Counted from the first letter of the stretch, positions 26,004 to 38,537 are shown. The stretch is DNA of 64,000 bases from Cokeromyces recurvatus (GCF_025118155.1 NW_026251400.1:434001-498000); one strand, 5' to 3'. Notes: generated by a model from the letters alone, not told the origin. Numbers and translations are program-made.

Positions 26004-26784
26004 AATTGTCAGTGTTTTCCAAACACCATTTCAATTCACTTGGTGCATGTTTCTTTTTTTTCACGAACTAAATGCTTATCCATTTTTGTTTACAAGAAAA
26101 AGAAACGGTTGCATGTTTAGACTGTTATCTTGTCTAATAAAATTGCAAAAAGGAGGTATGTGCTACCATGTGTATTACTAGTGCAATAAGAGGTTCCATA
26201 AAAAAAGGAGACCTCAGCTGTAACATTAGATATTGATTTAATTGTCTATGAGCGTACAAATTATTAGAACTAAAATAGGATGTAGTAATTAAAGAAGTTG
26301 TAAAAATTGATGTTCAAGTTTTTAAGTATGATGGATTCTGCCCTATTAATTATATCTATATTATGCCATAACTTTGTGGGAAAGCTAAATACTCTCACCA
26401 GAGGTAATACATTAAAATCTTTATTGTGTTGTTCATAATTACTACATAGACGGGGAGATGCTCTAGAGTTTTATCAATTCAACAAATACAGCATGTATCA
26501 ACTAATAAAGAACAAAACTTTAGCCATCAATAGTCACTAACATTGTATTATTAAAAGCAGATAGAAGAAAGACCAGTTAGAGTAAGAAAAGAGATATAAT
26601 AAACATCTTTATTTATAAATTTATTAATTAACAATAAAAATTTTAGAATAATAAGTTATTTAAAGATTCTCCTTCAAATCAGAATCAAAAGACTATATTT
26701 ACAACACCATGCGTCATGTCGATACCTACAATAAAAAAAAAATTAGTAAAGGTTATATTGCACAGAGAGAAAGCTGTTGTGCTT
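26004..26784. other. AT-rich intergenic DNA
   Basis: No gene supported. On the minus strand, TTTATTGTAGGTATCG at about 26728 looks like a splice acceptor and could pair with the GTAAGT at about 27144 (see the repeat entry). Nothing else is recognised. Confidence 0.45.
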
Positions 26785-27073
26785 GTTACTAGGGGTTGAG
26801 TAGGTTTGTTACGCCTACCGGCCCATTCACAATTACAACGATGCAAGATGTTTCAGTTACTAGGGGTTGAGTAAGTTTTTACGCCTACCGGCCCATTCAC
26901 TTAATAAATCCTAACATCTGCAACTGATCTGTGCCGTGTTGAGAGGGGGCCATACTTGTTACTAGGGGTTGAGTAGGTTTGTTACGCCTACCGGCCCATT
27001 CACAATTACAGCGATACAAGATGGTTCAGTTACTAGGGGTTGAGTAAGTTTTTATGCCTACCGGCCCATTCAC
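26785..27073. repeat. Four related 45-46 bp repeats in two dimers
   Basis: Units lie at 26785-26830, 26856-26900, 26958-27003 and 27029-27073. Each starts GTTACTAGGGGTTGAGTA and ends CTACCGGCCCATTCAC. Units 1 and 3 share TAGGTTTGTTACG, and units 2 and 4 share TAAGTTTTTA. Within each pair the 25-base linkers are near-identical (AATTACARCGATRCAAGAT...). So a dimer of about 116 bp has been copied once, with a 57-base gap. The core can form a small GTAGG/CCTAC stem. The block is more GC-rich than the surrounding DNA. No protein frame explains it. Confidence 0.9.
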
Positions 27074-27441
27074 TTAATGAAAATTGCATATTTGCTTCAA
27101 CGGACACTTCACTAAGTAAATTTTTTTTAAAAAAAAAAACTTACATGGTTAACAAGTGAAGAAAAAAAAAAGAAAAGAAAAGAAAAGAAAAGAAAAAGAA
27201 AAATGAAAAGAGTATTTATGGAGCATGCACATTTCACACACCAACAAACCAAATATTTGAACCAATCAACAAAATATGCATGTAAATTTGTAAGTCCAAT
27301 GATAGTCAATTAAAGCTCGTTTGTGTAATGGTTCGTTAGGAGTAAAATTGGCTTGAATAATGCTTCCACTTCTTTCTTATTTTAAAAATTCGTCTCAATA
27401 AATTTGACGAGTATCTTCTTACAACGACTTTTATGAAGTCC

Positions 27442-27475
<34 letters not shown>

Positions 27476-27803
27476 AAATAAAATAAAATAAAATAAAATA
27501 AGATAAAATGGCGTCTCAAAATGCTCATATAAGAAAAATAAAAATGGGCAGTGAGTAGATTACCCTGACCAGTTCAAGAATATATAAGGGGTAAAAGATA
27601 AGGAGCAAAAGAAAAAAGGAAAATTATACTGTCAAGTTCAGTTGTACAATGCAGAATACTCTATCTCTTGAGCAAAATTTTTAATGTTCTATATAAGTTA
27701 CCTTCTTGAACTAAATAGATTGAACTACATCAAACAAGAAGTAGACCAATCAGTATGATTAATAATAGGTTCCTTATAAAATTAGGTTTCTTTTTCTATC
27801 AAA

Positions 27804-27844
<41 letters not shown>

Positions 27845-28560
27845 GTTCACTTTATTAGTCAATTAAAACGTCTTGTATCAAGAATAAACAAAAATAAACA
27901 TTCAATAATGATGCTTTAAGGATAATTTAAATGTTACTAAAACGACTTCTATTATTGTATATAACATACCTCTCCTTTTGCAATCTCAGTAGAGTCAACT
28001 GCATTGCCTGTCTCTAATAATTGTATTCTGGTATATGTCAGGACTGTGTTTGTTTCAACAAGCTGTCATATGTTTATTGCTTGTTATATGATAATATTCG
28101 TCAAGAGAAATTGCTCGAATTCGTTAAACCTGAACTGGAGCCCATAGCAATAAAGAATAGTAAGATGCATGGATCAATAACATCTGCTGTCATAGATTAG
28201 AAACCCCTTCTTATTCTGTTAAAGAAATAGTATAATGTATGGATTTTTAACCTATCTAAACCTAATTTAATTACTTGATAGACTTTGGATATAGCTCCTC
28301 TCATCAGTTGGTTAATGAATGATATAACCTTTTTAGAGGAAGATTATAAATTAGACTCATTACAAATATGCAATAATTATATATTTTGAATGAATCAGCT
28401 AAATAGCATTGTTAAAGAGGGATTATTATTATTATTATTGTTAGTAATTATATAAAAAAGCTTATTTTTATGTTTGACTACATACACTCCAGTGTATAAC
28501 TTCAAATGAACATGTGTATCTTTTTTCTTTTAGGAAAAAAAAAAAAAACTTGCCAAAGAA
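27074..28560. other. Intergenic DNA with homopolymers and coding-like debris
   Basis: A runs lie at 27443-27473 (followed by AAAAT units to about 27510) and 27805-27841. A plus-strand frame at about 28064-28200 reads SYVYCLLYDNIRQEKLLEFV then KPELEPIAIKNSKM, with a stop after and a frame change before, so it is probably a decayed gene piece. The last 100 bases should hold the ATG16 promoter. Confidence 0.5.
27805..27841. repeat. 37-base poly(A) run
   Basis: Unbroken A run in the ATG16 upstream region. Confidence 0.95.
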
Positions 28561-31077
28561 ATGACTTTTCGAAATTTACTTTATGAGAGATTACATGCTC
28601 GGGATAAAGTAGAAGGCAGTTTTCATGATATTATAGTCACAAGTAGGTTTTAAAAATAAGAAGTTGGCCTCGAATACCTATGTTTATATATGAATTTCTT
28701 TTTCTTCTTCTTAGATAATCGACTTCTTCAACAAACGATTGAACTTGAAAAGAGGTTCAAATTAAATTCAACTAATGCATCGTCTTCAGTTGTTGGGTAA
28801 GAATTCAATATTGAAGTGATTCCACTTGCAAAGAGTAATTTCTTCATTTATAGAAATTCAGAACAATTGCTTGAATTAGACCGCCGTATAAGAGAGCTTA
28901 ATGAAGAAAGAGCAGAAATGTATAAGACGCAAAGTGAAAACGCTCAAAGACTTGTGACTATGAATGAACAACTGAGACTAAAAGAAGAAAAAGAAAATAA
29001 ACAAACAGAAGAGTAATAGTTTAAAGATAATTTTGCATTAAATGATATAAATATTCAATATAACGTAGGATTAAACACTTATTAGAGAAAGTAACAAAAC
29101 TTTCGGACTTAGTTGAACTACAGGTTCAACAATTGCATGAAAAGAATAATACAATCCAGGTAAAATATAAAAGCTAAATATTCATATATATATATAAAAG
29201 AAGAGTTATGTTTAATAACTTACTAATCTATAAAGATACTTCAAGATGAATTGGCTGCTTTACAGTTGGAGATGTACACTACTGAAGAAAAAAATAAAAA
29301 ACTGACAGCAGAAAACCAGCAGTTGGTCGAACGTTGGATAAATAAGATGAACGAAGAAGCAGAAAAGATGAATGAAGCAACTCAATTTTATGAAACGTAT
29401 AAATGATCTTTTTATTTATTTATTTGTTTATTTTTTTACTTATTTATTTGATCTTTTAGAGTACTTGAACAAGCAAGAGGAGCAGCTGATAGACAAAAAG
29501 TTCTAAAACAATCAAGGAAGAAATCTTCTTCTTCAAACAATCTTGAAAGATCATATCAATATTCAAGTATTATTTTACCAAAAAAAGCGAGTAAAAAAAT
29601 TGTAAAACTATTCTATCATAATCGTCCTATTTGTATACAAATTTAGCTTTATTTATGTCCATAGAATATACATGATGCAGAATTACATTGTATTTCAGCT
29701 TCTTCAACTGACTCTATATTCGCTACAGGTGGTGCTGATAAGAAGATTAAATTGATTAATGCAAAGACAGGTCATGTTATACAAACACTGAGTGGATCTC
29801 TACAAACAATTACTTCTATTTCTTTCAATTCAACTGATGAAATGATTTTGGGTTCCTGCACAGATAATGCAACCAGAATCTGGAGTTTAAGTACACATAG
29901 ATTAAAGGCAAGTTAAGCCTATAATCCAAGTTGTTAAAAACACATACTTATCCCTTTTTTTTTATTCATTTATTTAGCATACTTTAACTGGCCATATTGG
30001 AAAAGTTTATTCAGCAAAATTTACGAGTGATTCTAATAAAGTGGTAAAATAGTACGACACGAGTAAATATGCTTCAAATTAAACATATTATACATTAGGT
30101 ATCTGGTAGTCATGATAGAACTGTAAAAATATGGGATCTTCAAAAGGGATACAGTAAGTATACGATATAAACATTTTTTTTTTAAATTTTATTTTGATAA
30201 TTAATATTCTTAATTTTAGATATTCGTACAATTTTTACTTTTTCAAGCTGTAATGATATATGTCTTATGGATCCTGATGGTCAAACAGTAATAAGCGGAC
30301 ATTTAGATAACAATATTAGGTTATGGGATGCTCGTACAGGTGTAGGAATAAAAGAATTAACGGGAATTCATAATGGACAGATTACATCTGTCAGCATGTC
30401 TTACAGTAAGATTTTAACATGTATACTATGAGTATTCGTATAGCTCATTCTAACAATACAATAGATAATAATTATTTACTTACAAATTCAAGAGATAATA
30501 CACTTAAAATTATTGATATTAGGATGTATGAGACTGTGAAATCTTTCCAGTAAGTATACTGATATAAGCTTTTAATTAAAAACACACACACACACATTAG
30601 TTAACTATAGACTTTCTTTATTAGTGCTGATACATATCGAAACGGACTAAACTGGTCTCGCTCTACTTTTAGGTAATAACACATACAACTTAATTATGTT
30701 ATAATTAAACCGTTTATTTTGTGTAGTCCTGATGGGAATTATGTTACAGCCGGCTCAGCAGGTAAAGTGTAGCATTTTATACTTAAAAATAATTTCAATA
30801 CTTATGTATTATTTAAGATGGATGTTTGCATATTTGGAATTCGCGAACTGGGAAGCTTGAGAAATCAATTAAAGAGCATAGGTATAGTTTCCTTCCCCCT
30901 TTTTTTTTCTAAAAAAAAAAAAAAGAAAAAAAAAACAAAAATATAAATTTCTTATTACTTATGCTGTATATAAATAGCTCTGCAATATGTGGTGTTTCTT
31001 GGAGTCCTGATGGTGACCATTTATATTCAGCTGAGAAGAATAAGATGGTGTGTATTTGGGATACTTCTGCATCATAA
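28561..31077 (+). CDS. ATG16: Autophagy protein ATG16 with WD40 propeller
   Basis: ATG16 binds ATG5-ATG12 and places the LC3/ATG8 lipidation machinery on the phagophore. The gene has many short introns. Exon 1 starts MTFRNLLYERLHARDKVEGS, which resembles the ATG5-binding helix. Then comes a coiled coil (EQLLELDRRIRELNEERAEM; LVELQVQQLHEKNNTIQ; LQLEMYTTEEKNKKLTAENQ), a serine/lysine linker and a C-terminal WD40 propeller of about seven blades: FATGGADKKIKLINAKTGHV, GSCTDNATRIWSL, VVSGSHDRTVKIWDLQKGY, VISGHLDNNIRLWDARTG, LLTNSRDNTLKIIDIR, VTAGSADGCLHIWNSRTGKL, and a last one ending NKMVCIWDTSAS. The arrangement matches animal ATG16L1. Yeast Atg16 is short and lacks the propeller. Confidence 0.9.
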
Positions 31078-31580
31078 AGTTAAACTAAATAAGGATATCA
31101 AAATATATTTATTCAATAAACGTATGTATTTATTGCAATCTTTGCTGAAAATGTATAAAGTAAAATTCCTTCAAATTAAGGAAGATTTAAAATTATTTAT
31201 TTTTAACTTTCCTTGCTGCCTCATAGCGTACATTCAATATTTAATGATATGGTAACAGTATTCGATTATTAGAAGCCATCGAATCCTTGTGAATTAAAAT
31301 AGTCTAGACACTTCAGGTCAGTCAGCTCAAATATTGATGGTTTATAATTCAAAATTTTATAAGAGAAAAGTTAAAGCGCTGTTTTTTATTTATTATTTAT
31401 ATAATTAAAATAGACACCTTAATATGTATATTATTTTTAAATCATGCTGTCATTCAACAACCATTTTTTAATTTGATTCGAGTCAATTACTATACGTTGT
31501 AACTCAGACAGACGTCACCAAAGGTTAAAAAAAAAAAAAAAAAAAAAACTAAAGTTAAAGTAGATATAGTTTCCTTCCTT

Positions 31581-31628
<48 letters not shown>

Positions 31629-31648
31629 TGGATAAGTCCAGTCCAATA
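31078..31648. other. Intergenic region with 45-base poly(T) run
   Basis: No gene supported. A T run at 31583-31627 ends only about 20 bases before the ATG at 31649. A frame at 30989-31255 is the end of ATG16 read in another frame. Confidence 0.6.
31583..31627. repeat. 45-base poly(T) run
   Basis: Unbroken T run just upstream of the TcdA-like start, probably in its promoter or 5' UTR. Confidence 0.95.
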
Positions 31649-33230
31649 ATGAATGGCATTTCCGACTTTTTAGAAAAACATCAACAGGGTGCGCGGTTTA
31701 CGTTAACTGCCATTGCTGCCTCTGCATTAACAACAGCTGCATTACTCAGTTACCAAAAATATATAAACTTTCGTCTAGAAAAGGAAGAAAATAATAACAC
31801 ATCTTCGTTTTTAAACCAAAAGGCTATTAAAGAAAAATCAGCAATACAACATTCAAATACAATAGATATCATTGATGAAGAAGATCCAATTCAACAAGAA
31901 CCCGAAAGGAAAAAGTCAATCGATGAGACATTAGTATTAGAACTGTTAGCAAGAAATATTGCCTTTTTTGGTGCTGAAGGTGTCTCAAAGATTCGTCAAT
32001 CATTTATTGTTGTAGTTGGATCAGGTGCTGTAGGCTCCTGGACAGCACTTATGCTAGTACGTTCCGGAGTGGAGCATATTCGTATTATAGATTCTGGTCG
32101 AGTCCGTTTTGAAAGTTTAACTCGACATGCAGTAGCAAAAGTAACTGACGTTGGCAAGTCTAAATCGCGCATTTTAAAGAAATATTTAGCCGATATTGCA
32201 CCTCAAGCTAATGTAGAATCACTACACGCTGAATTAACAGAGGATAATATTTCGAAAATGCTAGCAGGCAACCCAGATTTTGTTGTCGATACCTTGTCTC
32301 ATGTAAAGGATAAAATTCTTTTGGCTAAATATTGTAAAGAGCATAACATCAAGATTGTCAGTGCAATGAGTGCTGGTTTGAAAGCAGATCCTACCTTAGT
32401 TCAAGTAACTGATGTAAGTGACTCAGTCTCAGATCCTCTTGCTCGTATGTATAGAAGACAATTAAGAAAATTCGATATTGCTTGTGACCTTCCTATCGTT
32501 TATTCTATCGAAAAGAATATAAACATAGATAAAGATGGTAATAATAAGGAAAAAGACCGATTTAAGTCTTTTTTTTTTTTTTAATTTATTATAACTACGA
32601 TATTTATTATTATTATAGTTGCCGATTTTAGAACTCGTTCTTTACCTGTTCTTGGTCCTGTTGCTAGCATGTTTGGCATGGCATTGGTTACTTATATTCT
32701 TGTCCAATTAGCAGATTTTACAGCTTATAAGTTGCCTGCCAATAAAATGCGCGATGGCGTTTATACTCGTTTGCAAAAAGAATTAGCATCAAGAGAAGAA
32801 TTCATCTTTAAAAACAAGTAAAACAATCAATGATAATATGATTTAGATTTGATTTATACTCACATTATTACTTATTTAGAAATAATATTTTAAATACAAA
32901 AGATGTTGGATATATTTTTGATGAACTTTGGAAGGGAAAGAGTGTTATTTCAGGAGCTCAGGATAGATCATTAGTTATGACTCGTTGGGATACCTCAAAA
33001 GAAAGCAGTATTTTGAATACAGTAGTAATGACCAAAGAAGAAGCTAATTTACATGATAAACTGCCTCAAGGAACAGATTTAGTTGCTCACTACGGAAGAG
33101 GTACATTAAATATACCTTTATAAATCATAAATAACTTATCCTATTTTATCGTATAGACGTCGTTGAAAGGATTGAAGAAGAATTTAGATTAGAACGTAAA
33201 CTTCAAGAGTTATGGGATTCTTGTCAATAA
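31649..33230 (+). CDS. TCD1: tRNA threonylcarbamoyladenosine dehydratase (Tcd1/Tcd2, TcdA/E1-like)
   Basis: This ThiF/MoeB/E1-like ATPase dehydrates t6A37 of tRNA to the cyclic form ct6A. I chose the ATG at 31649 (MNGISDFLEKHQQGARFT). A GTG upstream opens the same frame but is unlikely. A hydrophobic segment follows (LTAIAASALTTAALLSYQ), which fits an outer mitochondrial membrane anchor as in yeast Tcd1/2. The Rossmann ATP site is FIVVVGSGAVGSWTALMLVR. Downstream are RFESLTRHAVAKVTDVGKSK and DFVVDTLSHVKDKILLAKYC. An intron at about 32537-32619 (donor GTAATA within GATGGTAAT) links KDV to ADFRTRSLPVLGPVASMFGM. Two more introns (about 32819-32879 and 33101-33156) follow. Tcd1 versus Tcd2 cannot be decided here. 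Confidence 0.87.
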
Positions 33231-33449
33231 TAAAATATTGAAGTGCATTACATTACATTATATAACTTTAGTCATTATTGTTTTATATTTTAAAATACAT
33301 AAGCATGTATGAGCACATAAAAAAAGAAAAGAAAAGAAAAGAAAAAAAAAAGACAAGCATGCGTATTATACGGTATACTATATTAATACGTATTCATGAC
33401 CCTAGATTCATACATTGAGTTAAGGCAAACATTTAATAAACACTACTAA

Positions 33450-35284
33450 CTAAATTGGTATCTTTTCAACTTCAGCACGAGCTTCTTGCCATGATTCCAA
33501 ATTCTAATAAAAGATAATAGTTAGTTAAAAAAAAATCGATATAAATAGAATGAGTTACCTTTTGACAGTATCTAATGTGAATCTTTGCATAAGCAATTAA
33601 CATATCACGCATATCTTGAATTTTTTCAGTTTGAAAACGATCCAAATCTGTTTGGAGTTCAGAAGATATAGTCTCCAAATCCTTCTTTGTGATATCTAAT
33701 GCCTCTTCAAGCACATTGATAGCATCCTTTGATATACCAATTTGATTACGACGAGTAACTTCAGGATTAACATCAATCATGTTTTGTAATGTATGTCCTA
33801 CAGCATTCATCATCTTTTTAGGTGCACTAACCCAGCCACCGTTTGATCGAATGGGTCGTCTAGATTGTATTTGTCTAGTCACCTGATAAGGATTGCTAAA
33901 TTCCTCTTGTCTCTCTTCTACCATTTCATCCTGATTCGTCATTTCATCCGCATTAATAGTATTAGTATCTATTGTTCGTTCACGAGTTATAGCTTCTTCT
34001 AAGCGTCTGGCTTCACTTTCCATTTTTAATAAATTATCCAGATTCTCCTTTTTAGCATTCAGTGTATTTTCGATCATCTCCACTTGTACATGTTTCATGT
34101 GACGAAACTTGAGTACTTGCTTTATAATTTGTGCAAATTGTGCATGTTCTTGAATGGGTTCTGCAAACTTGCCTTCTAACGAAGCAACCATTTTACCTGT
34201 TTCGGTATAAGATGCATCAACTGCTTGTCCAATTTTCTCTATCGCATTAGCAACAGTGCTTGTTTCATTTAAACTAAACCCATTATAAACTGCGCCTAAT
34301 TCTGCATAATCGTTTGCCAATTCTATAAAGATTTTTCTCTCTTTTACTTTATGTTTTTTTTGGGGGGGCAGGGAATAAATTCTTATTTTGTAAACTAAAT
34401 ATGTTACCTCCTAAACGACGAATAACTTTGCGTTGAGTTTTGTCTAAATTGTTGCTCATATAATTAGCTATTCTGAAAGTAAACTTTTCAGATTCTTCAA
34501 ACCGAGGATCTGGATTTTTTAATTGATATGTAAGAGTGGGTGTAGGAATTAAATTGTTAGCTAAAATAGGATTATAGGTATAAGAAGGCGTATTCATCTG
34601 GTTACTAATAACCATCTGTAAAGGATTCTTTGGTAACGTAGAAAGTGGGGGTGAATGAAGAACATCAGACTATACTATAAATGTGAGAAAAAAAAATAGA
34701 CATTTATAACTTTTTTGTAAATTCTTTTTACCCAAGCTATACTACTTTCTAAAAACCTGTGAAATACATGGTCTTTACCTAGTTGAGGATGCTTAGCCAC
34801 CCTATTTAAAAACGTTTGTAACATTCGTTTTCTTTTTCAATCATGGGCAAATCATCTTTAACTTTTGTTTGCAATGCTGCATAATCAACTATTTAATTCT
34901 AAATTAGTATATATTGATGATTGACATTGCTATTCTTAGGTCTCACCTAAAGAATGTTTCTCAGGTATAGGAGGCACAATTAAAGCAGGATAAAGTAAAG
35001 TTAAAGCTTTTCTAAAAGACTCAAATTCACTATATCTACGTTTAGTTTCGATATCCTATAAAATTGTTAGATTAATTAATGTAAAAAAAAACAAAAAAAA
35101 AAAAAACAAAAACAATAGGACACTATTTTACAGAAATACGAATATGATAGGCAATATAACTTTTTCCAGAACTGGAGTCAGATTGCTTTTGTGCTCCCGT
35201 GATAAAAATATAATTATTATCTTGAAAAAGCGCACGCTCGATATTACATCCACAGGTTAATTTAAGTGAATTTCGTTGACTCAT
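33450..35284 (-). CDS. PX-BAR sorting nexin, ATG20/SNX41 type
   Basis: This SNX-BAR protein binds PI3P on endosomes and works in retrieval and selective autophagy. The start MSQRNSLKLTCGCNIERALF is at 35284. The PX domain is spread over small exons and includes KRRYSEFESFRKAL (the PI3P-binding RRYSEF motif) and IVPPIPEKHS, then FLNRVAKHPQLGKDHVFHRF and SDVLHSPPLSTLPKNPLQ. The BAR part begins around KFTFRIANYMSNNLDKTQRK and continues through LANDYAELGAVYNGFSLNET, with long helices (DAINVLEEALDITKKDLETI). The final exon, NLESWQEARAEVEKIPI, ends at 33450. The PX and post-PX 'HSPP...PKNPL' segment is characteristic of fungal Snx41/Atg20. I cannot separate these two paralogues from sequence alone. 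Confidence 0.87.
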
Positions 35285-36185
35285 TTATTAAAGGTTTAAG
35301 AGACAAAGAAACTAAAATATGATAAAAGCTCCTCATATAAATTAATCAAAAACAAAATAAAAAAAAATAAAAAAATAGGGCGGCTAAAAAAAAAATAAGC
35401 AGCAACTCATACAACTACAGGTGAATATATGGGTGTATATAGCACATGATTTAGAAAAACTATTATATGGGGAATACTTTTGATAAATTGAATTTTTCAA
35501 TGACCTTCTCCAGAGACACATTGTATAGCATACTTTGCACTAGCCAAGTTATGTAGAAGAAAAATAATAAAAGGAAACCGAAAAAAAATGATTTTAGTGT
35601 GTAAGATAAAAAAGTGGGAAGGGGGGGAAAGGCCTAAAGATCAGAGGATTTGAAAATTTAGCTACGACTTAGTTATTAAACAGTTAAGGAAAGAGTTTAT
35701 TAATCCACATCAAACAATAAAATATATGACTATTTAGTACAAGTACCAAAGGTACATCATGAGAATAAAGCGAGATTGTTGAGAAGCTATTACATCCAGT
35801 AAAAGGAATGATAAAGTATCATAAACTATATTGTTGATGATAATAGAAATAGACATAATTTTATATATTTTCTTTCTTTTTTGCTCCAAAAAGAAGACAT
35901 CTTTCATTATGTCAGCTGATACTATATTATTCAATAAGGATAGTGCTCAGCTTAAGAAGCATTATTATGCAGATGTAATTGTAATTATGTGGAAAAGATT
36001 GAATAAAAGCTTGTATTTTTTTCCTCAGCTATCACAATTCAAACTTCACCATAAATTGCACTAATCTCCATAGTCCTTTTTTTATAATACATTTAACTCT
36101 TTTTTTTTCTTGTTAATTGTTAATCGTGTAAATCTACCAGACGTATCCTAACGGCCCGTCTATATGTATGTATCGTAACATTTAA

Positions 36186-36226
<41 letters not shown>

Positions 36227-36621
36227 CTTGTCAATCGTAATCGCACCCTTTACCCTTTTGGGAGTAGAGCTGTCTTCACCTTCACGTGGTTACTCCTGTT
36301 AGTAGAAGCTCTTATTGCTTTGAAGCTAAGAAAGACATTATATAATATACGTAAAATAAAGCTAATAAAAAAATACTTTAAATTAAAATGAAGTTACTGT
36401 CTGGATAATTTATTTGTGATCGAGATATTTGGATTCTATTGCTATCAATTGTAATCGGTTCTAGTCGCTATGTTTATCAGCTGTCTACAATCAAAATATA
36501 ATATACTTTACCTGTATGCCTATGAGGGCCCTCTTTTAGATATAGATGAAAGGAAGAGCCTTAAATATGAACTGAACTTTCTTATACATAAAAGCTGTTT
36601 AATATTTATGAGTTTATTATT
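35285..36621. other. Intergenic region, no intact gene
   Basis: The start is the promoter side of the sorting nexin. A 36-base T run lies at 36188-36223. A slightly GC-richer patch at about 36225-36330 has no long frame. The plus-strand frame at 35831-36064 is AT-driven and has no recognisable domain. Confidence 0.5.
36188..36223. repeat. 36-base poly(T) run
   Basis: Unbroken T run in intergenic DNA. Confidence 0.95.
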
Positions 36622-38537
36622 TTAAAGAAAAGGGTATAACCATGGTGATAAAAATTGTGGATTCTTCGATGTAACTTTTACTTCTGGTACACACTTTCTT
36701 ACATGTTTATTGGTTTGTTCCATGGTTAGTCTAGCTTGATAAACAGTTTTTAAGATTGGTAATAATTTAATATTAATATTATCAAGCTCTTCAGGTAAAA
36801 ACAAAGGATCTATACGATTAATTCGAGTAACGTATCCCATTGGTGAATCACATAAAACCAGTGAAAACTTGTTCTCTATAGGAAAATTTACCGACACTAA
36901 CAGTTAATATATCAACAAATGTAAAGATTATGTAAATTATCACTTACCGAACATGAGAATAAATTCACGTACTGAATTTGGCACTATTGTATACAAATTA
37001 TACAACATGCCTTTTAGTATCTCTACCATTTTTAAACGAAGCATCATATAATTCCTTCGTCTGATCTTCATATCTACCACACTCGGAACATCCATACTCT
37101 AAGTGTTGGCGCTTAAATAACAAGTCTACTTTTCTTCCAATCAACTTTCTCTTCTCCTGCTATCGCTCTGTCATTATTTCTAGCTGCAGAGGATGATTTG
37201 CTCGACTTTTCGCCCCAAAAGTATATAGAGCAGGTAATCGTTAGTATATGAAAGTCGTTAAAGTTAAATATATATGTACTAACCCTCTACAGCTTATTTT
37301 GGAATCATCAAATACAGTATCCAAAAAAAGAAAAAAGCCAGACTCTGCGAAGTATTTCCTTCTGATCGGTCAGTCAATGGCAAATGATTATATTTAAATA
37401 ATTTCAAATACTCTAAAAGAGTATTTCTATCGCCCTCTGGTTTGCCCCTCCACTGCCAAACTCTTCTATTGCATGATGCGAGGGAGTCCATGGTTTTGAA
37501 ACCTATTGAGTAGTCACTTGTTATCTTTGTCTCTTTTTTTCCTCTTTCTTTTTGAGGTTCTTGGGTTTTTAGTCCCACCCTCTCGTCTTAATTGATTTGT
37601 TTCCTTGAATATATTTTTAGTTCCCCTTAGTTAGCAATAATGTTTAACTAATAAATACCATAAATTTTCGCCTAAAAGAGTATTTCGTATCCAGTCAGAA
37701 GCAGGATATTCCAATTCTTGAGTGAATTGTCTTTTTAATGAGACAACATCAGTAGAGTTTTGCAAAGATTCAATATACTCATTAACATTAGAAGATAATT
37801 CAACTAGTTGTTTTATCTTATAATTTTCAATTTCATCAATCTCTTCATTGGTCAAGTACTTTTTCCAGTTGATATCACTCAAGTCTAATATCATTGAGTG
37901 AACCAAACTAGAAAAAAAAATACTCACTAGTATGTATCTTTAGAAATATTGTACAGTATTTACTGTTCATAGATACAGTTAAGAGCAAATTCTTTCATTT
38001 TTTTTTCTACAATAGTGCCGGTAGATAACTTCCACATCTTGATCTCATTTAAATTGTTGAACATGTGTTTGACTTTTTCTTTATCATCTGGAAGCAACTT
38101 TGACTGTTTAGTTGTACTTCCAGAAAACGTATCATAACTAGTTGTCTTTAATGAGGATAGTTCACTACCACTATTACCAACGTTTACGGGAGCTTGGTGT
38201 GCGTAATGACTAAGACCAAGTCTTTTGTCGTTAATTAAACATGGCAACATGTTCTAAACTAGGTTTAGTTTTACCCTAAGAAAAGGAAATTAATGTTTTG
38301 GCAACTTTTTACTAAAAACAAACTTACATGTTTAATATTTAAATCATTTAATACATTTAATATTCTGCTACACCAAGCTGATTTATACACAAAAAGTGAA
38401 GTTGCATTATCGTAAGATTCTATAATGCAACTTGTTAATTGCTCACATACTTTTGCTGTATTGATAGGCATTCCAGTAGAGCCTAATGTATGAATTGCAA
38501 CCTCAACGTCTATTTTATATTTTAGCAAGAGTGTCAT
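36622..38537 (-). pseudogene. Multi-exon lineage-specific gene with frameshifts
   Basis: The minus-strand pieces in order are MTLLLKYKIDVEVAIHTLGS (38537), MLPCLINDKRLGLSHYAHQA (38250), DINWKKYLTNEEIDEIENYK (37900 region), a mid part around KLIGRKVDLLFKRQHLEYGC then SECGRYEDQTKELYDASFK (about 37160-37030), ILKGMLYNLYTIVPNSVREF, and after an intron with GTAAGT donor (36946 down to about 36899) PIENKFSLVLCDSPMGYVTR to the stop at 36622. Breaks were seen at about 37155 and at the five-A run near 37033, where one base less restores a smooth reading. I recall related proteins as abundant and multicopy in Mucorales; function is unknown. The CSEC motif may bind a metal. Sequencing error in homopolymers could account for part of the damage. 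Confidence 0.5.

Noticed and set aside
26785..27073. CRISPR-like array (four repeats with spacers)
   Set aside because: The spacing alternates (72, 102, 71 bases) and the linkers are themselves repeated, so this is a duplicated dimer. The host is a eukaryote.
31628..31648. Upstream GTG start for the TcdA-like gene
   Set aside because: GTG initiation is rare in fungi and an in-frame ATG follows at 31649 before the conserved region.
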